From NCBI RefSeq assembly GCF_001906925.1, contig NZ_MRWQ01000010.1, positions 62,001 through 126,000 on the forward strand: a DNA stretch of 64,000 nt. The letters run 5' to 3'. Below, piece after piece: positions 9,711-18,386 of the stretch. A program made the translations under genes and the position numbers. Each line of letters opens with the position of its first letter. Within the stretch, counting starts at the first letter, position 1. This stretch comes from Domibacillus mangrovi. GTDB taxonomy: Bacteria > Bacillota > Bacilli > Bacillales > Domibacillaceae. A model generated the notes under the pieces. It did no database searches, was not told the origin of the DNA, and saw only the letters and a program-made list of their open reading frames with translations.

Positions 9711-10490
9711 TTATAAAACAGAGTAATGACTGTCTTTCATGTCAGTAATAAACATATGTCCAGGTGCATGGGTAATCATAAGCTCTGGCTTGCTGGACAT
9801 GGCAATCGATTGCGGTGTGACGCCACATGCCCAAAATACAGGTACCTCTCCTTCTTTTACCATGACAGCATCACCAAAATCCGGTTTTAACAAGTTATTA
9901 ATACCAATTTGTTCCGGTAGTCCAATATGAAGCGGCGATCCATGGACAGATGGAAAACGCGATGTTACTTCGACGGCACGGACAACATCTTTCGCATGAA
10001 ATGGACGCATGCTTACGACCATATTGCCGTGAAAAACACCACTCGGTTCACACGCTATATTCGTTATATACATTGGCACGTTACGTCCTTCTTCAATATG
10101 ACGAATCTTAAGTCCGTTATCCATTAACGCGTGCTCGAACGTGAAGCTGCAACCGATTAAAAAGGCGACGAAATCATCCTGCCAGTATGCTTCAATATTT
10201 GTGACTTCCTCCATAAGTTTTCCCTGACGATAAATGCAATATTTGGGTACGTCAAAGCGCAAGTCAGCATCAGGAGCCGTCAATTTTGGTACAGCAGATC
10301 CGACATCCGTCACTTCAAGAAGCGGACACGCTTTTGGATTACGCTGACAAAATAAAAGAAAATCATAGGCCTGTGCTTTCGGTAAAATAACAAGATTTGC
10401 TTGTGTATAACCTGAGGCAAGACCAGCAGTTTGCTCCGTCCATTTGCCATCCCGTATATCCTGACGAATCGTTGCTAATGATTGTTTCAT
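9711..10490 (-). CDS. DUF1445 putative hydro-lyase (YcsI-like)
   Basis: The product has 259 residues and belongs to the DUF1445 family, whose members are often called putative hydro-lyases or D-glutamate cyclase-like proteins. Visible family features are CSFTFEHALMDNGLKIRHIE in the middle and ITHAPGHMFITD near the C-terminus. The start at 10490 is preferred because GGGGAGG lies 7 nt upstream; the in-frame ATG at 10505 runs into that ribosome site. It occupies the same operon position as YcsI of B. subtilis. D-glutamate cyclases form 5-oxoproline, which would fit the pathway, but activity is not proven. Confidence 0.85.
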   Translation of the reverse strand: MKQSLATIRQDIRDGKWTEQTAGLASGYTQANLVILPKAQAYDFLLFCQRNPKACPLLEVTDVGSAVPKLTAPDADLRFDVPKYCIYRQGKLMEEVTNIEAYWQDDFVAFLIGCSFTFEHALMDNGLKIRHIEEGRNVPMYITNIACEPSGVFHGNMVVSMRPFHAKDVVRAVEVTSRFPSVHGSPLHIGLPEQIGINNLLKPDFGDAVMVKEGEVPVFWACGVTPQSIAMSSKPELMITHAPGHMFITDMKDSHYSVL

Positions 10491-10508
10491 TCTTTTCCTC
10501 CCCATTTT

Positions 10509-11861
10509 TTATTCTGTAACCGCTATATGATGCATTTCCAAAAATTTCGTATTAAAATCACCTTTAATAAAATGTTCATTCTCCAACAGACTGAGATGAA
10601 AAGGAACTGTTGTTTTTATGCCCGTGATGACAAATTCATCAAGCGCTCTTTTCATTTTTTGAATTGCTTCTTCCCGATCGCTGCCCCACACGATGACTTT
10701 TGCCACCAACGAATCGTAAAATGGGGAGATCGTATAACCGGGGTACACCGCACTGTCGACTCGTACTCCAAAACCACCCGGCGGAATGTACATTTCCACT
10801 TGACCCGGTGAAGGTATAAAGTTATTCGCTGGGTTTTCTGCATTAATCCTGCATTCGATTGCCCAGCCGTTAATTTGAATTTCCTCTTGACGGAATGAAA
10901 GAGCATAACCTGCCGCTACTTTAATTTGTTCCTTAATCAAGTCCACCATTGTCACAAGCTCTGTAACCGGGTGCTCTACCTGAATACGTGTATTCATCTC
11001 CATAAAATAAAATTGATTGTGTTTATCGAGCAAAAATTCCACCGTACCCGCTCCGTGATAATTGACTGCTTTCGCCGCTTTTACAGCAGCAGCGCCCATT
11101 TGCTGACGAAGCTCTTCACTGAGGGCTGGTGACGGCGCTTCTTCCACCAATTTTTGGTGCCGTCTTTGAATGGAGCAGTCTCGTTCACCAAGGTGAATCA
11201 CGTTTCCAAACTTATCGGCCATAATTTGAATCTCAATGTGCCGCGGTTCCTCTAAATACTTTTCAAGGTAAACACCGCCATTTCCGAATGCTGTTTCCGC
11301 TTCATTTTGCGCCTGCCGAATCGCATCTGGCAATTCCTCTTCAGAAGCAGCGAGCCTCATGCCTTTTCCGCCACCCCCAGCAGTCGCCTTCGCAATAACA
11401 GGAAACCCGATTTCTCTTGCAGTGCGCAGTGCTTCATGGTCATCTTCAATTAACCCTTCTGTCCCCGGAACAGTTGGAACACCTGCCTGTTTCATCGTCT
11501 CTCTTGCCACCGCTTTGGCGCCCATTTTTCGGATTGCTTCCGGATCAGGACCGATAAATACAACACCACACTGCTGGCAAATGTCCGCAAAGTCAGCATT
11601 TTCAGCAAGAAAACCATAACCTGGATGAATCGCGTCCGCCTTCGTTACTGCTGCTGTACTCATAATATTGTGGATATTTAAATAGCTGTCTTTTGAAGCT
11701 GTTTTTCCAATACAAAATGCTTCATCTGCCAGTTTGACGTGCAGCGCTTCTTTATCTGCTTCCGAGTATACAGCGACCGTTCCAATGCCCAATTCTTTGC
11801 AGGCACGAATGATTCGAACAGCGATTTCTCCTCTGTTTGCGACCAGTATCTTTTTAAACAT
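10509..11861 (-). CDS. accC: Biotin carboxylase subunit
   Basis: AccC-type enzyme, 450 residues. It carboxylates biotin on a carrier protein using ATP and bicarbonate. An N-terminal Rossmann part ([20 protein letters not shown]), the ATP-grasp glycine loop ([12 protein letters not shown]) and catalytic [14 protein letters not shown] are all intact. The AAGGGGGA upstream gives a strong start. It follows accB by 16 bp. Located between pxpC and the DUF1445 gene, it is probably not the housekeeping fatty-acid subunit but a dedicated partner of the 5-oxoproline genes; the sequence alone cannot exclude shared use. Confidence 0.93.
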   Translation of the reverse strand: MFKKILVANRGEIAVRIIRACKELGIGTVAVYSEADKEALHVKLADEAFCIGKTASKDSYLNIHNIMSTAAVTKADAIHPGYGFLAENADFADICQQCGVVFIGPDPEAIRKMGAKAVARETMKQAGVPTVPGTEGLIEDDHEALRTAREIGFPVIAKATAGGGGKGMRLAASEEELPDAIRQAQNEAETAFGNGGVYLEKYLEEPRHIEIQIMADKFGNVIHLGERDCSIQRRHQKLVEEAPSPALSEELRQQMGAAAVKAAKAVNYHGAGTVEFLLDKHNQFYFMEMNTRIQVEHPVTELVTMVDLIKEQIKVAAGYALSFRQEEIQINGWAIECRINAENPANNFIPSPGQVEMYIPPGGFGVRVDSAVYPGYTISPFYDSLVAKVIVWGSDREEAIQKMKRALDEFVITGIKTTVPFHLSLLENEHFIKGDFNTKFLEMHHIAVTE

Positions 11862-11877
11862 TTCTTATTCCCCCTTT

Positions 11878-12327
11878 TTACTGGCTTTTCTGTATAACAA
11901 ACAGCGGTTGTCCATACTCTACAACATCGCCATCCTCCACTAAAATTTCAATAATTTCCCCATCTTCTTCAACTTGTACTTCATTAAACAGCTTCATCGC
12001 TTCCAGCACGCAGACGACCTGGCCAGCTTTTACGCTCGTGCCAACTTTTACGAAAGGCTCTTCCCCTGCACTTTGGCTTGCATAAAAGGTTCCTACCATC
12101 GGTGAGACAACATGCTCTAAAGCACTTATCTCTTCTTCAGCCTGCTTTTCAATTTTCATTACTGATTTCGGCACACTTGTCGATACTTTTTCTGCCTGCT
12201 CAACCTGGTGAACTTCCTTTGTTTTTTCCAGCTTGATCTTCATGCCTTCATATTCGAACGTAAACACATTCACCGATGACCGATCAAAGATGTTCACCAT
12301 TTCCTGCAATTCATTCATTTTCAACAT
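11878..12327 (-). CDS. accB: Biotin carboxyl carrier protein
   Basis: AccB-type carrier, 149 residues. The C-terminal biotinyl domain contains the lysine to be biotinylated in EAMKLFNE, preceded by SPMVGTFYAS. The N-terminal half (NELQEMVNIFDRSSV) matches the AccB oligomerisation helix, and a linker rich in charged residues joins the two. The ATG at 12327 is chosen because GGGGAG lies 8 nt upstream; an upstream ATG at 12345 overlaps that site. It is encoded between pxpC and accC. Confidence 0.92.
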   Translation of the reverse strand: MLKMNELQEMVNIFDRSSVNVFTFEYEGMKIKLEKTKEVHQVEQAEKVSTSVPKSVMKIEKQAEEEISALEHVVSPMVGTFYASQSAGEEPFVKVGTSVKAGQVVCVLEAMKLFNEVQVEEDGEIIEILVEDGDVVEYGQPLFVIQKSQ

Positions 12328-12352
12328 TATTGTTTCTCCCCACATTTTGTTT

Positions 12353-13351
12353 TTATAACGACCTTTGTTTTAGCAAAAGACCGGTTTTGATGGCTTCTAT
12401 ATTCTGCTCACGCATTAAGTAAAGCTGCTCTGCTTCTTCCAATGTTATTTCTTTAAAGCGGATTTTCTCACCCGGTTTCAATTGGGCTATAGCAGGCAAA
12501 TCAACTGTTGCAATTTGCGCAATCCGAGGGTAGCCGCCTGTCGTTTGCCGGTCCGCAAGCAAGATAATTGGATTCCCATCCTGTGGTACTTGAATGGTTC
12601 CTTCAGCTACCGCTTCTGATAAAAGTTCAAACGGCTCATTAAGTTGCAATTCCGATCCCGAAAGCCGGTACCCCATTCGATCTGACTGAGGGGTAATTTG
12701 AAACTCCTCGTCAAAAAATGTCGTTTTGCTTTCAGAAGAAAAACGCTCAAACTCGGCCCCCTTTATAACCAGTATCTCCTGCTTATTTAACACTTGATCA
12801 GCTGGAACATACCAATCGACGGTATGAAACGATTTATCTTTCCACTCTTTCTTCAAATGATTAACTAAATCATGTGCCTGCTCATTTTTCTTAAATAGCA
12901 ACACGTCATTTGCTTGCAAAGCTCGCCCCTCATACCCGCCGATTGTTCCTCGCAAATAAGTACTTCGGCTATTCATCACTTCTGGAATATCATAGCCACC
13001 GAATACCGCCATATAGGCACGACATCCTGATCGACAAGCAGTGAACTGAAGTATACTGCCTTTTTTGACTAGAACTGGCTTCCATAAAGGAACCTTTTTC
13101 CCCTCGATGACTGGGCTTAAATCTCCACCTGTAATTGCAATTAATGAATCTTTCTCAAACTGCAATGAAGTACCCATCATTGTAACTTCAATCGCGGCTT
13201 CTCCTTCTTGATTGCCGACTAATAGGTTTGCTATACGCAACGAAAAAGAATCCATTGCCCCACTAACGATAATTCCGTATTTTTGAAACCCGTATCTGCC
13301 CAAATCTTGAATGCTTGCAAGCAAGCCAGGGCGAATGACCTTTATGCTCAT
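12353..13351 (-). CDS. pxpC: 5-oxoprolinase subunit C (KipA family)
   Basis: The product has 332 residues and is the CT_A_B-type domain also found in urea carboxylase. Family features are the N-terminal PGLLASIQDLGRYGFQKYGI and the region QVPQDGNPIILLADRQTTGG. With PxpB it forms the ATP-dependent subunit pair of 5-oxoprolinase; in B. subtilis the homologue KipA counteracts KipI. It overlaps pxpB by one base and is 7 bp or more from accB. Cytoplasmic, no signal peptide. Confidence 0.93.
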   Translation of the reverse strand: MSIKVIRPGLLASIQDLGRYGFQKYGIIVSGAMDSFSLRIANLLVGNQEGEAAIEVTMMGTSLQFEKDSLIAITGGDLSPVIEGKKVPLWKPVLVKKGSILQFTACRSGCRAYMAVFGGYDIPEVMNSRSTYLRGTIGGYEGRALQANDVLLFKKNEQAHDLVNHLKKEWKDKSFHTVDWYVPADQVLNKQEILVIKGAEFERFSSESKTTFFDEEFQITPQSDRMGYRLSGSELQLNEPFELLSEAVAEGTIQVPQDGNPIILLADRQTTGGYPRIAQIATVDLPAIAQLKPGEKIRFKEITLEEAEQLYLMREQNIEAIKTGLLLKQRSL

Positions 13352-14094
13352 TATGTTGTCTCCTGATAATTTTCATATTCGTCCACCATGATCGGCACAA
13401 ATTTCACCACATCTCCCGCAGCCAGAAGACTCGGAGGATTTTTTTCCGGCTGGAAGAGTTTTAATGGTGTTCGACCAATCAACTGCCATCCGCCTGGTGT
13501 GGCTATTGGATAAATACCGGTTTGATTCCCCGCAATACCGACACTTCCAACCGGTATGGACAAACGAGGAGTAGAGCGGCGTGGCGTAGCAATTTTTCTT
13601 GAAAGCCCTCCCAAATAAGGAAAGCCTGGAGCAAATCCGATCATATATACAAGGTATTCTCCACCTGAATGAATCTCGATGACTTCCTCTTTCGATAGCT
13701 GATTCTCATCCGCTACAAACTGTAAGTCCGGACCATATTCACCGCCATAGCAAACCGGGATCTCCACAATATGCGGTTTTTCTTCCTTTTCTTCAACAAC
13801 CTGTTTTACGAGTTTTTCCATCATGAAACAAACAATTTGAAAAGGAGATTTACTTTCTCCTGAACCATAAGTACGCTGTACGATGAACGGATTGTAAAAA
13901 ACCGTCACACTGGCGAATGCTGGTACACATTCAATAAATCCTGTAAAAGAATGTTGAGCAAGCATGATTGTTAACGCTTTCACTTTGTTATGAACAATGG
14001 AGCTAATTTCCGTGCCAAATTGAACAATGACCGCCGAGTCTCCAAGCGGCTTCATTTCAATATAAGGTTTGTTAAAAACCGTTCGTTGAGTCAT
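13351..14094 (-). CDS. pxpB: 5-oxoprolinase subunit B (KipI family)
   Basis: The product has 247 residues and is the CT_C_D-type partner of PxpC. Its signature motifs are LGDSAVIVQFG at the N-terminus and YLVYMIGFAPGFPYLGGL, followed by TPRRSTPRLSIPVGSVGIAGNQ, the most conserved stretch of the family. First gene of the operon. In B. subtilis the homologue KipI was first described as an inhibitor of the sporulation kinase KinA; its metabolic role is in 5-oxoproline opening. The ribosome site (GGTGGTGA) is only moderate. Confidence 0.93.
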   Translation of the reverse strand: MTQRTVFNKPYIEMKPLGDSAVIVQFGTEISSIVHNKVKALTIMLAQHSFTGFIECVPAFASVTVFYNPFIVQRTYGSGESKSPFQIVCFMMEKLVKQVVEEKEEKPHIVEIPVCYGGEYGPDLQFVADENQLSKEEVIEIHSGGEYLVYMIGFAPGFPYLGGLSRKIATPRRSTPRLSIPVGSVGIAGNQTGIYPIATPGGWQLIGRTPLKLFQPEKNPPSLLAAGDVVKFVPIMVDEYENYQETT

Positions 14095-14112
14095 TCTTCT
14101 TCACCACCATCA

Positions 14113-14187
14113 GTTCCGAATTTCGGAACTTATATTCTTCATTCCGGAATTTATATTTATTATATTTATTAGAAAAACAAAAAGCAA
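14113..14187 (-). promoter_or_regulatory. Promoter and operator candidates of the pxp operon
   Basis: On the minus strand a -35 TTGCTT (14187-14182), 17-bp spacer and perfect -10 TATAAT (14164-14159) are followed at the expected start site by the perfect palindrome ATTCCGGAAT (14150-14141) and then by GTTCCGAATTTCGGAAC (14129-14113), symmetrical except for its central base. A protein bound here would block transcription start or escape, so repression by the IclR-type regulator is likely. Confidence 0.7.
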
Positions 14188-14195
14188 GATAAATT

Positions 14196-14240
14196 AAAAA
14201 GGGATTGCCTCAACATATTGTTTTCAGGCAATCCCTTTTC
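14196..14240. terminator. Bidirectional hairpin upstream of the pxp promoter
   Basis: AAAGGGATTGCCT (14198-14210) pairs with AGGCAATCCCTTT (14226-14238) and is flanked by A and T runs. It insulates the pxp promoter from transcription coming from higher coordinates. Confidence 0.7.
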
Positions 14241-14580
14241 TATATATGATATACATTATTCCCCTATAAAGTTTGACTTTATTCTTTCATTTTTCTATCT
14301 TTATGAATGATTTTTCCTTATTAGCAATCAACAAATGCAGTTACTAGAAAGGCAATGACAACAAGGTACGCATCAAAGATAAGCTCGATGTTGCCACTTT
14401 CCGACAAAAGGTCAGACAATGCCGAAATAAGAGCACCGATACTATAATAGCTCAACAAGCTCACCACGCTGCTAGCAAATTATACTAAGCACTTCTTCCC
14501 CGTAGCTCAGCAGCCATATTTGATTTAATAACGGGTACCTCTTTTTAAAATTTTTTACTATAACAAAGAGCTTCTTTTCA
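14241..14580. other. Intergenic region with a weak small-ORF candidate
   Basis: On the minus strand 14321-14467 is open for 48 codons from a GTG, reading SLLSYYSIGALISALSDLL and ending in a hydrophobic tail (FDAYLVVIAFLVTAFVDC). It looks like a membrane helix, but no ribosome site is visible and it matches nothing I recognise; it may be a gene remnant. The rest has no gene. Confidence 0.3.
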
Positions 14581-14610
14581 AAAAAAAAGCCTGACTCAAT
14601 TGTCAGGCTC
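14581..14610 (-). terminator. Terminator of the YciI-like gene
   Basis: On the minus strand AGCCTGAC pairs with GTCAGGCT around a 6-nt loop and is followed by T8. It begins 6 bp after the stop codon. Confidence 0.85.
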
Positions 14611-14615
14611 TGTCA

Positions 14616-14873
14616 TTAATTCTTTTTCCATTCTTTCAATTCAAGACGGCGTACTTTATGAATAACAACGGGATCATTCTGAGCAAGTGTTTGTGCTTCC
14701 TCGTAAGAATCTGCGACATATACGACAAGCCCTCCTGAATTATCGCCAAACGGGCCTCGCGCATACACCTTTCCTTCTTCCTCTAGTTTCTCTAAATACT
14801 CAATATGAAGCGGACGAACTTCTTTATTTTTTTCCGGGTCTAACATATGTAACAAAGCCGCATAATAAGCCAT
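14616..14873 (-). CDS. YciI family protein
   Basis: This 85-residue, single-domain protein has the YciI alpha/beta ferredoxin-like fold. The conserved His-Asp pair is represented by RPLHIEYLEKL near residue 22 and by AQNDPVV near residue 65; the GPFGDNSGGLVVYVADSYEEA stretch is typical. The biochemical role of most YciI proteins is unsettled. Monocistronic, with its own terminator. Confidence 0.8.
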   Translation of the reverse strand: MAYYAALLHMLDPEKNKEVRPLHIEYLEKLEEEGKVYARGPFGDNSGGLVVYVADSYEEAQTLAQNDPVVIHKVRRLELKEWKKN

Positions 14874-15057
14874 TCGTTTCCCTCCGTTTACTTGTATTAC
14901 ATACCGTATCTATTTTATCAGATGTTTTCAAAAAAAACGTTTCTCAAGCATTTCCCATGAATCCTTACGACGCAAAACAAACTGAAAATCAAAAGCACGC
15001 TAACTATTTAAAGGTAGAAATATGAAATCACTTTTCTGGATACCGCTTTTCATGATC

Positions 15058-16089
15058 CTATTTGGGCAAAATTTCTTGCCATCCTCGCTCATATTGAACC
15101 GGTCCTTTAATCGATACGCCGAGCTGCGCAGCAGCTTTTAATGGCCAATACGGATCACGCAGTAATTCCCGTGCCAAAAAAACGAGATCTGCTCTTCCGT
15201 TACTAACAATTTCTTCTGCGTGCACCGGTTCGGTGATCTGTCCGACAGCTCCGGTATCAATGTCTACGTTCTTTTTGATTTCTTCTGCAAGCGGCACTTG
15301 ATAACCTGGATACACATTTATTTTTGCCGGAACGATCGCGCCTGAACTGCAATCGACTAAATCTACTCCTTGTGCTTTCATCTGCTGTGAAAAATAGATG
15401 AAATCATCGATCTTATTGCCATCAGGATGGTATTCAGCGACAGATAAGCGTACAAACAAAGGTCCATCCCACACACTGTTTACTGCCTCAACAATTTCTT
15501 TTAAAAAGCGGTACCGATTTTCGCGGCTTCCTCCGTATTCATCCGCTCTTTTGTTGGATAAAGGAGATAAAAATTCATTGATTAAATAGCCGTGAGCACC
15601 GTGCAGCTCAATCACATCAAATTCCGCTTCTTTTGCCCGTCTTGCTCCTTCTTTAAAATCTGCAATTGTTTTTCGTATATCTTCTTTGCTCATTTCTTCA
15701 GGTTGCTTCATGTCATCCTGATAAGCAATCGGTGAAGGTGCTAAAATTGGTCCATCGATTACCGCTTTCCGACCTGCATGACCAAGCTGAATGCCAATTT
15801 TTGCATCATACTTATGAACCGTATCGACAATTTTCTTTAATCCTTCAAGGTGATCATCACTCCAAATACCTAAATCCTTCACAGAAATTCGTCCTTGTGG
15901 ATGAACAGCTGTTGATTCGACGATGATTAAGCCCGCTCCTCCGACGGCACGGCTTCCATAATGAAGTGGATGCCAGTTTGTCACTTTCCCGTCTTCGTTT
16001 TCAACTGAATACATGCACATCGGTGACATAACAATTCGGTTTTTTAACATACAATTTTTTACTGTATATGGTGAAAATAATGTACTCAT
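15058..16089 (-). CDS. namA: NADPH dehydrogenase NamA (YqjM-type old yellow enzyme)
   Basis: FMN-dependent ene-reductase, 343 residues, that reduces activated C=C bonds of enones, nitro-compounds and similar electrophiles. It matches YqjM along its length: the Cys near residue 26 in MSPMCMYS that modulates the flavin, the His pair in [11 protein letters not shown], and the C-terminal ERGW that reaches into the neighbouring active site. YqjM-class enzymes respond to electrophile or oxidative stress. It is divergent from a LysR regulator gene, which is the usual arrangement for local control. Confidence 0.93.
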   Translation of the reverse strand: MSTLFSPYTVKNCMLKNRIVMSPMCMYSVENEDGKVTNWHPLHYGSRAVGGAGLIIVESTAVHPQGRISVKDLGIWSDDHLEGLKKIVDTVHKYDAKIGIQLGHAGRKAVIDGPILAPSPIAYQDDMKQPEEMSKEDIRKTIADFKEGARRAKEAEFDVIELHGAHGYLINEFLSPLSNKRADEYGGSRENRYRFLKEIVEAVNSVWDGPLFVRLSVAEYHPDGNKIDDFIYFSQQMKAQGVDLVDCSSGAIVPAKINVYPGYQVPLAEEIKKNVDIDTGAVGQITEPVHAEEIVSNGRADLVFLARELLRDPYWPLKAAAQLGVSIKGPVQYERGWQEILPK

Positions 16090-16218
16090 AATAAAAACCC
16101 CTTTCTATACAGGCATCTTCTCAATCCTTTACTTTTTTTTCAAACAAAAAGACTTTATTTGTGAATTAACGTGATTATACTATAATAAACATAACTTATA
16201 TTTAGCAGGTGTACACAC

Positions 16219-17115
16219 ATGGACATTAAGCATTTGCACTATTTTATTGAAGTGACGAACTTTAACAGCTTTTCAAAAGCAGCAGAGCATTTGTTTATTA
16301 CGCAGCCAACGATCAGCAAAATGATTAAAAATTTAGAGGTGGAGCTTGGTGTTGAACTATTTGACCGATCCCGTAAAAAAATTGTGTTGACCGATGCAGG
16401 ACGTATTTTACTTGAGCAGGCAAAATTAGTAGATCAAGCATTTCACAATTTAGAAACAGAGCTGGACAACTTGCTGGAATTAAAAAAAGGCCATATACGG
16501 ATCGGCCTCCCGCCTGTTTTTGATGCACATTTTTTTTTGAAAATTATCGGTGCCTTCCATAAAATATATCCAGGTATTACATTTCAGCTCTTAGAAGATG
16601 GTTCTAAAAAGATTGAAGAGGATGTTGCAAACAATGATCTTGATGTAGGAGTTATTGTGATGCCGACGAAAAATGAAGTGTTCGAATATTTTTCCTTTAT
16701 GGAAGAAGATTTAATGCTAATCCTTCCTCGTTCTCACTCATTAGCAAATAAAACAGAAATCCATTTGTCTGAACTATCAGCTGAATCCTTTATTTTATTT
16801 AACAAGGATTTCGTTTTAAATGACCGGATTGTTTCTTCATGCAATTTAGCTGGCTTTCATCCACACGTTATTTCCGAAAGCTCTCAGTGGTCGTTCATTG
16901 AAGAAATGGTCGCCTCTGAACTAGGTATTTCTTTATTACCAGAAAGCATTTGTCGTCATCTTCACGATCATGTTCGAGCTGTTAAAGTAGTTAATCCTTC
17001 GATTAAGTGGAACTTGGCGATTATTTGGCGAAAAAATCAATATCTTTCCTATGCAGCCAAAGAGTGGCTCCAGTTTACGAAAGCCCAATTTTCAAAAATG
17101 AATCTAAACAAATAG
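16219..17115 (+). CDS. LysR-family transcriptional regulator
   Basis: The product has 298 residues, with an N-terminal helix-turn-helix (about 1-60; FSKAAEHLFITQPTISKMIKNLE) and a LysR substrate-binding domain (about 88-290). It most resembles the CidR/YwbI subgroup. It is transcribed away from namA across a 130-bp gap that contains AT-rich dyad-like sequence, so it may regulate namA and itself. The inducer is unknown. AGCAGGTG is a weak ribosome site before the ATG. Confidence 0.9.
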   Translation: MDIKHLHYFIEVTNFNSFSKAAEHLFITQPTISKMIKNLEVELGVELFDRSRKKIVLTDAGRILLEQAKLVDQAFHNLETELDNLLELKKGHIRIGLPPVFDAHFFLKIIGAFHKIYPGITFQLLEDGSKKIEEDVANNDLDVGVIVMPTKNEVFEYFSFMEEDLMLILPRSHSLANKTEIHLSELSAESFILFNKDFVLNDRIVSSCNLAGFHPHVISESSQWSFIEEMVASELGISLLPESICRHLHDHVRAVKVVNPSIKWNLAIIWRKNQYLSYAAKEWLQFTKAQFSKMNLNK

Positions 17116-17261
17116 ACTCGTTTTTTCATACGTACTATTCATATTTGGAAGCATTTACATAGAAAAAAGCTATGCTAGGAATGAAAAATAACCATTTTAC
17201 TTCCTTATTAATGCCAAGGTACACTTGTAGCAGGATTCCACTATAGGAGGAAACAAATCAC

Positions 17262-17792
17262 ATGAATGCTCCAAAACAGGCGATTAAAATGAGCGAAAGC
17301 CGCATTGTCCATGCTGATCAAGTATTGTCATGCGATTTAAATAATTATCAAACACTATTCGGCGGCGTACTCATGAAAAAAATTGACAGTGTCGCTAGCC
17401 TCTCCGCACGGCGTCACGCACGTGTAAAAGAATGTGTGACTGCATCAACGGATTCCATCGACTTTCTAGATGCGATTCATCAAAGTGATTCACTTTGCCT
17501 TGAATCATTCGTCACCTATACAGGCCGTACATCAATGGAGATTTTTTGTAAAGTGATTGCGGAAGACATCATTACAGGAAACCGTCGTATCGCTGCGACT
17601 GCTTTTTTCACATTTGTTGCACTCGATGAAAATAAGCGCCCTGTTGAAGTACCTGGCGTCATTCCAGAAACAGAAGAGGAAAAATTTCTATATAATTCGG
17701 CAAAAGACCGTGCCGAAATGCGTAAGCGGAGAAGAACGAAAAGTAAAGAGCTTGCAGAATATATAACATTGAAAAAACCATGGGACCGATAA
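17262..17792 (+). CDS. Acyl-CoA thioesterase (YkhA-like hotdog fold)
   Basis: The product has 176 residues. It contains the hotdog helix motif NYQTLFGGVLMKKIDSVASL and the conserved TASTDSIDFL and TGRTSMEIFCKV strands of the YkhA/YciA branch of acyl-CoA hydrolases, cytoplasmic hexameric enzymes that cleave acyl-CoA to free acid and CoA. The C-terminal ETEEEK...RRTKSKEL tail is also usual for the Bacillus members. An AGGAGG lies upstream of the ATG. It is followed after 14 bp by a gene of unknown function with which it forms an operon. Confidence 0.9.
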   Translation: MNAPKQAIKMSESRIVHADQVLSCDLNNYQTLFGGVLMKKIDSVASLSARRHARVKECVTASTDSIDFLDAIHQSDSLCLESFVTYTGRTSMEIFCKVIAEDIITGNRRIAATAFFTFVALDENKRPVEVPGVIPETEEEKFLYNSAKDRAEMRKRRRTKSKELAEYITLKKPWDR

Positions 17793-17806
17793 AAGGAGGA
17801 TAGGAA

Positions 17807-18181
17807 ATGTTTACTACTTTATGCAGTCTTGACGAGTTAAAACAGGCAAAAAAAGCATTGAATCATCTAGAACAAACTTATCCGGCGCTTTTTGAAAAAA
17901 TGGTACATGTAATAAATTTAACACGTGCCCTTCAAATGAAATATCAGTATATGGGCTGCTTGCTTATGGATGAAGACGCATCCAATTGCCTGCCTAATCT
18001 ATCCCAAGGATCGGTTCTTCGTTTATATAAAAAAGAAGTGGATACATTGAAAATGGATACAGACGCATCCATAGTAAAACAACTGTTTACAACATTTAAA
18101 GAAGCCGGCTACGCGAAAATTAGCCTGCTCGCACTCGGCAATACACCTGAATCATTAGTAGGCTCTTCAAGCGTAAAATAA
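17807..18181 (+). CDS. Uncharacterised small protein downstream of the thioesterase gene
   Basis: A 124-residue, probably cytoplasmic and largely helical protein that I do not recognise. It has no signal peptide or membrane segment. Notable features are a Leu/Lys-rich N-terminal helix (DELKQAKKALNHLEQTY) and an acidic middle. The strong AAAGGAGGA ribosome site, the 14-bp gap from the thioesterase gene and a terminator right after the stop support it as a real, co-transcribed gene. Confidence 0.75.
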   Translation: MFTTLCSLDELKQAKKALNHLEQTYPALFEKMVHVINLTRALQMKYQYMGCLLMDEDASNCLPNLSQGSVLRLYKKEVDTLKMDTDASIVKQLFTTFKEAGYAKISLLALGNTPESLVGSSSVK

Positions 18182-18224
18182 AAAATACACCTTAAAAGCT
18201 CTTGCTTCCATGGTGTATTTTTTA
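18182..18224 (+). terminator. Terminator of the thioesterase operon
   Basis: AAAATACACC pairs with GGTGTATTTT across a 20-nt loop and is followed by further T-rich sequence. Confidence 0.75.
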
Positions 18225-18386
18225 TTTTACGTTGTTAACAATCGTTCGGTCCGTTTCATCTCAGTTTTATTATGATGTCTAATTGTGTACACTAATGATA
18301 AGTTATAGTTTGACTATCTTCTTGTTTCACTGATACATAATAGTGATGTCGAAACATTTTATTAAAAGACGATTGGGAGAATCTAA

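Noticed and set aside
10509-12327. accBC as a normal fatty-acid synthesis operon
   Set aside because: The genes lie inside the pxp transcription unit with tight spacing, so a dedicated role was preferred; shared use is not excluded.
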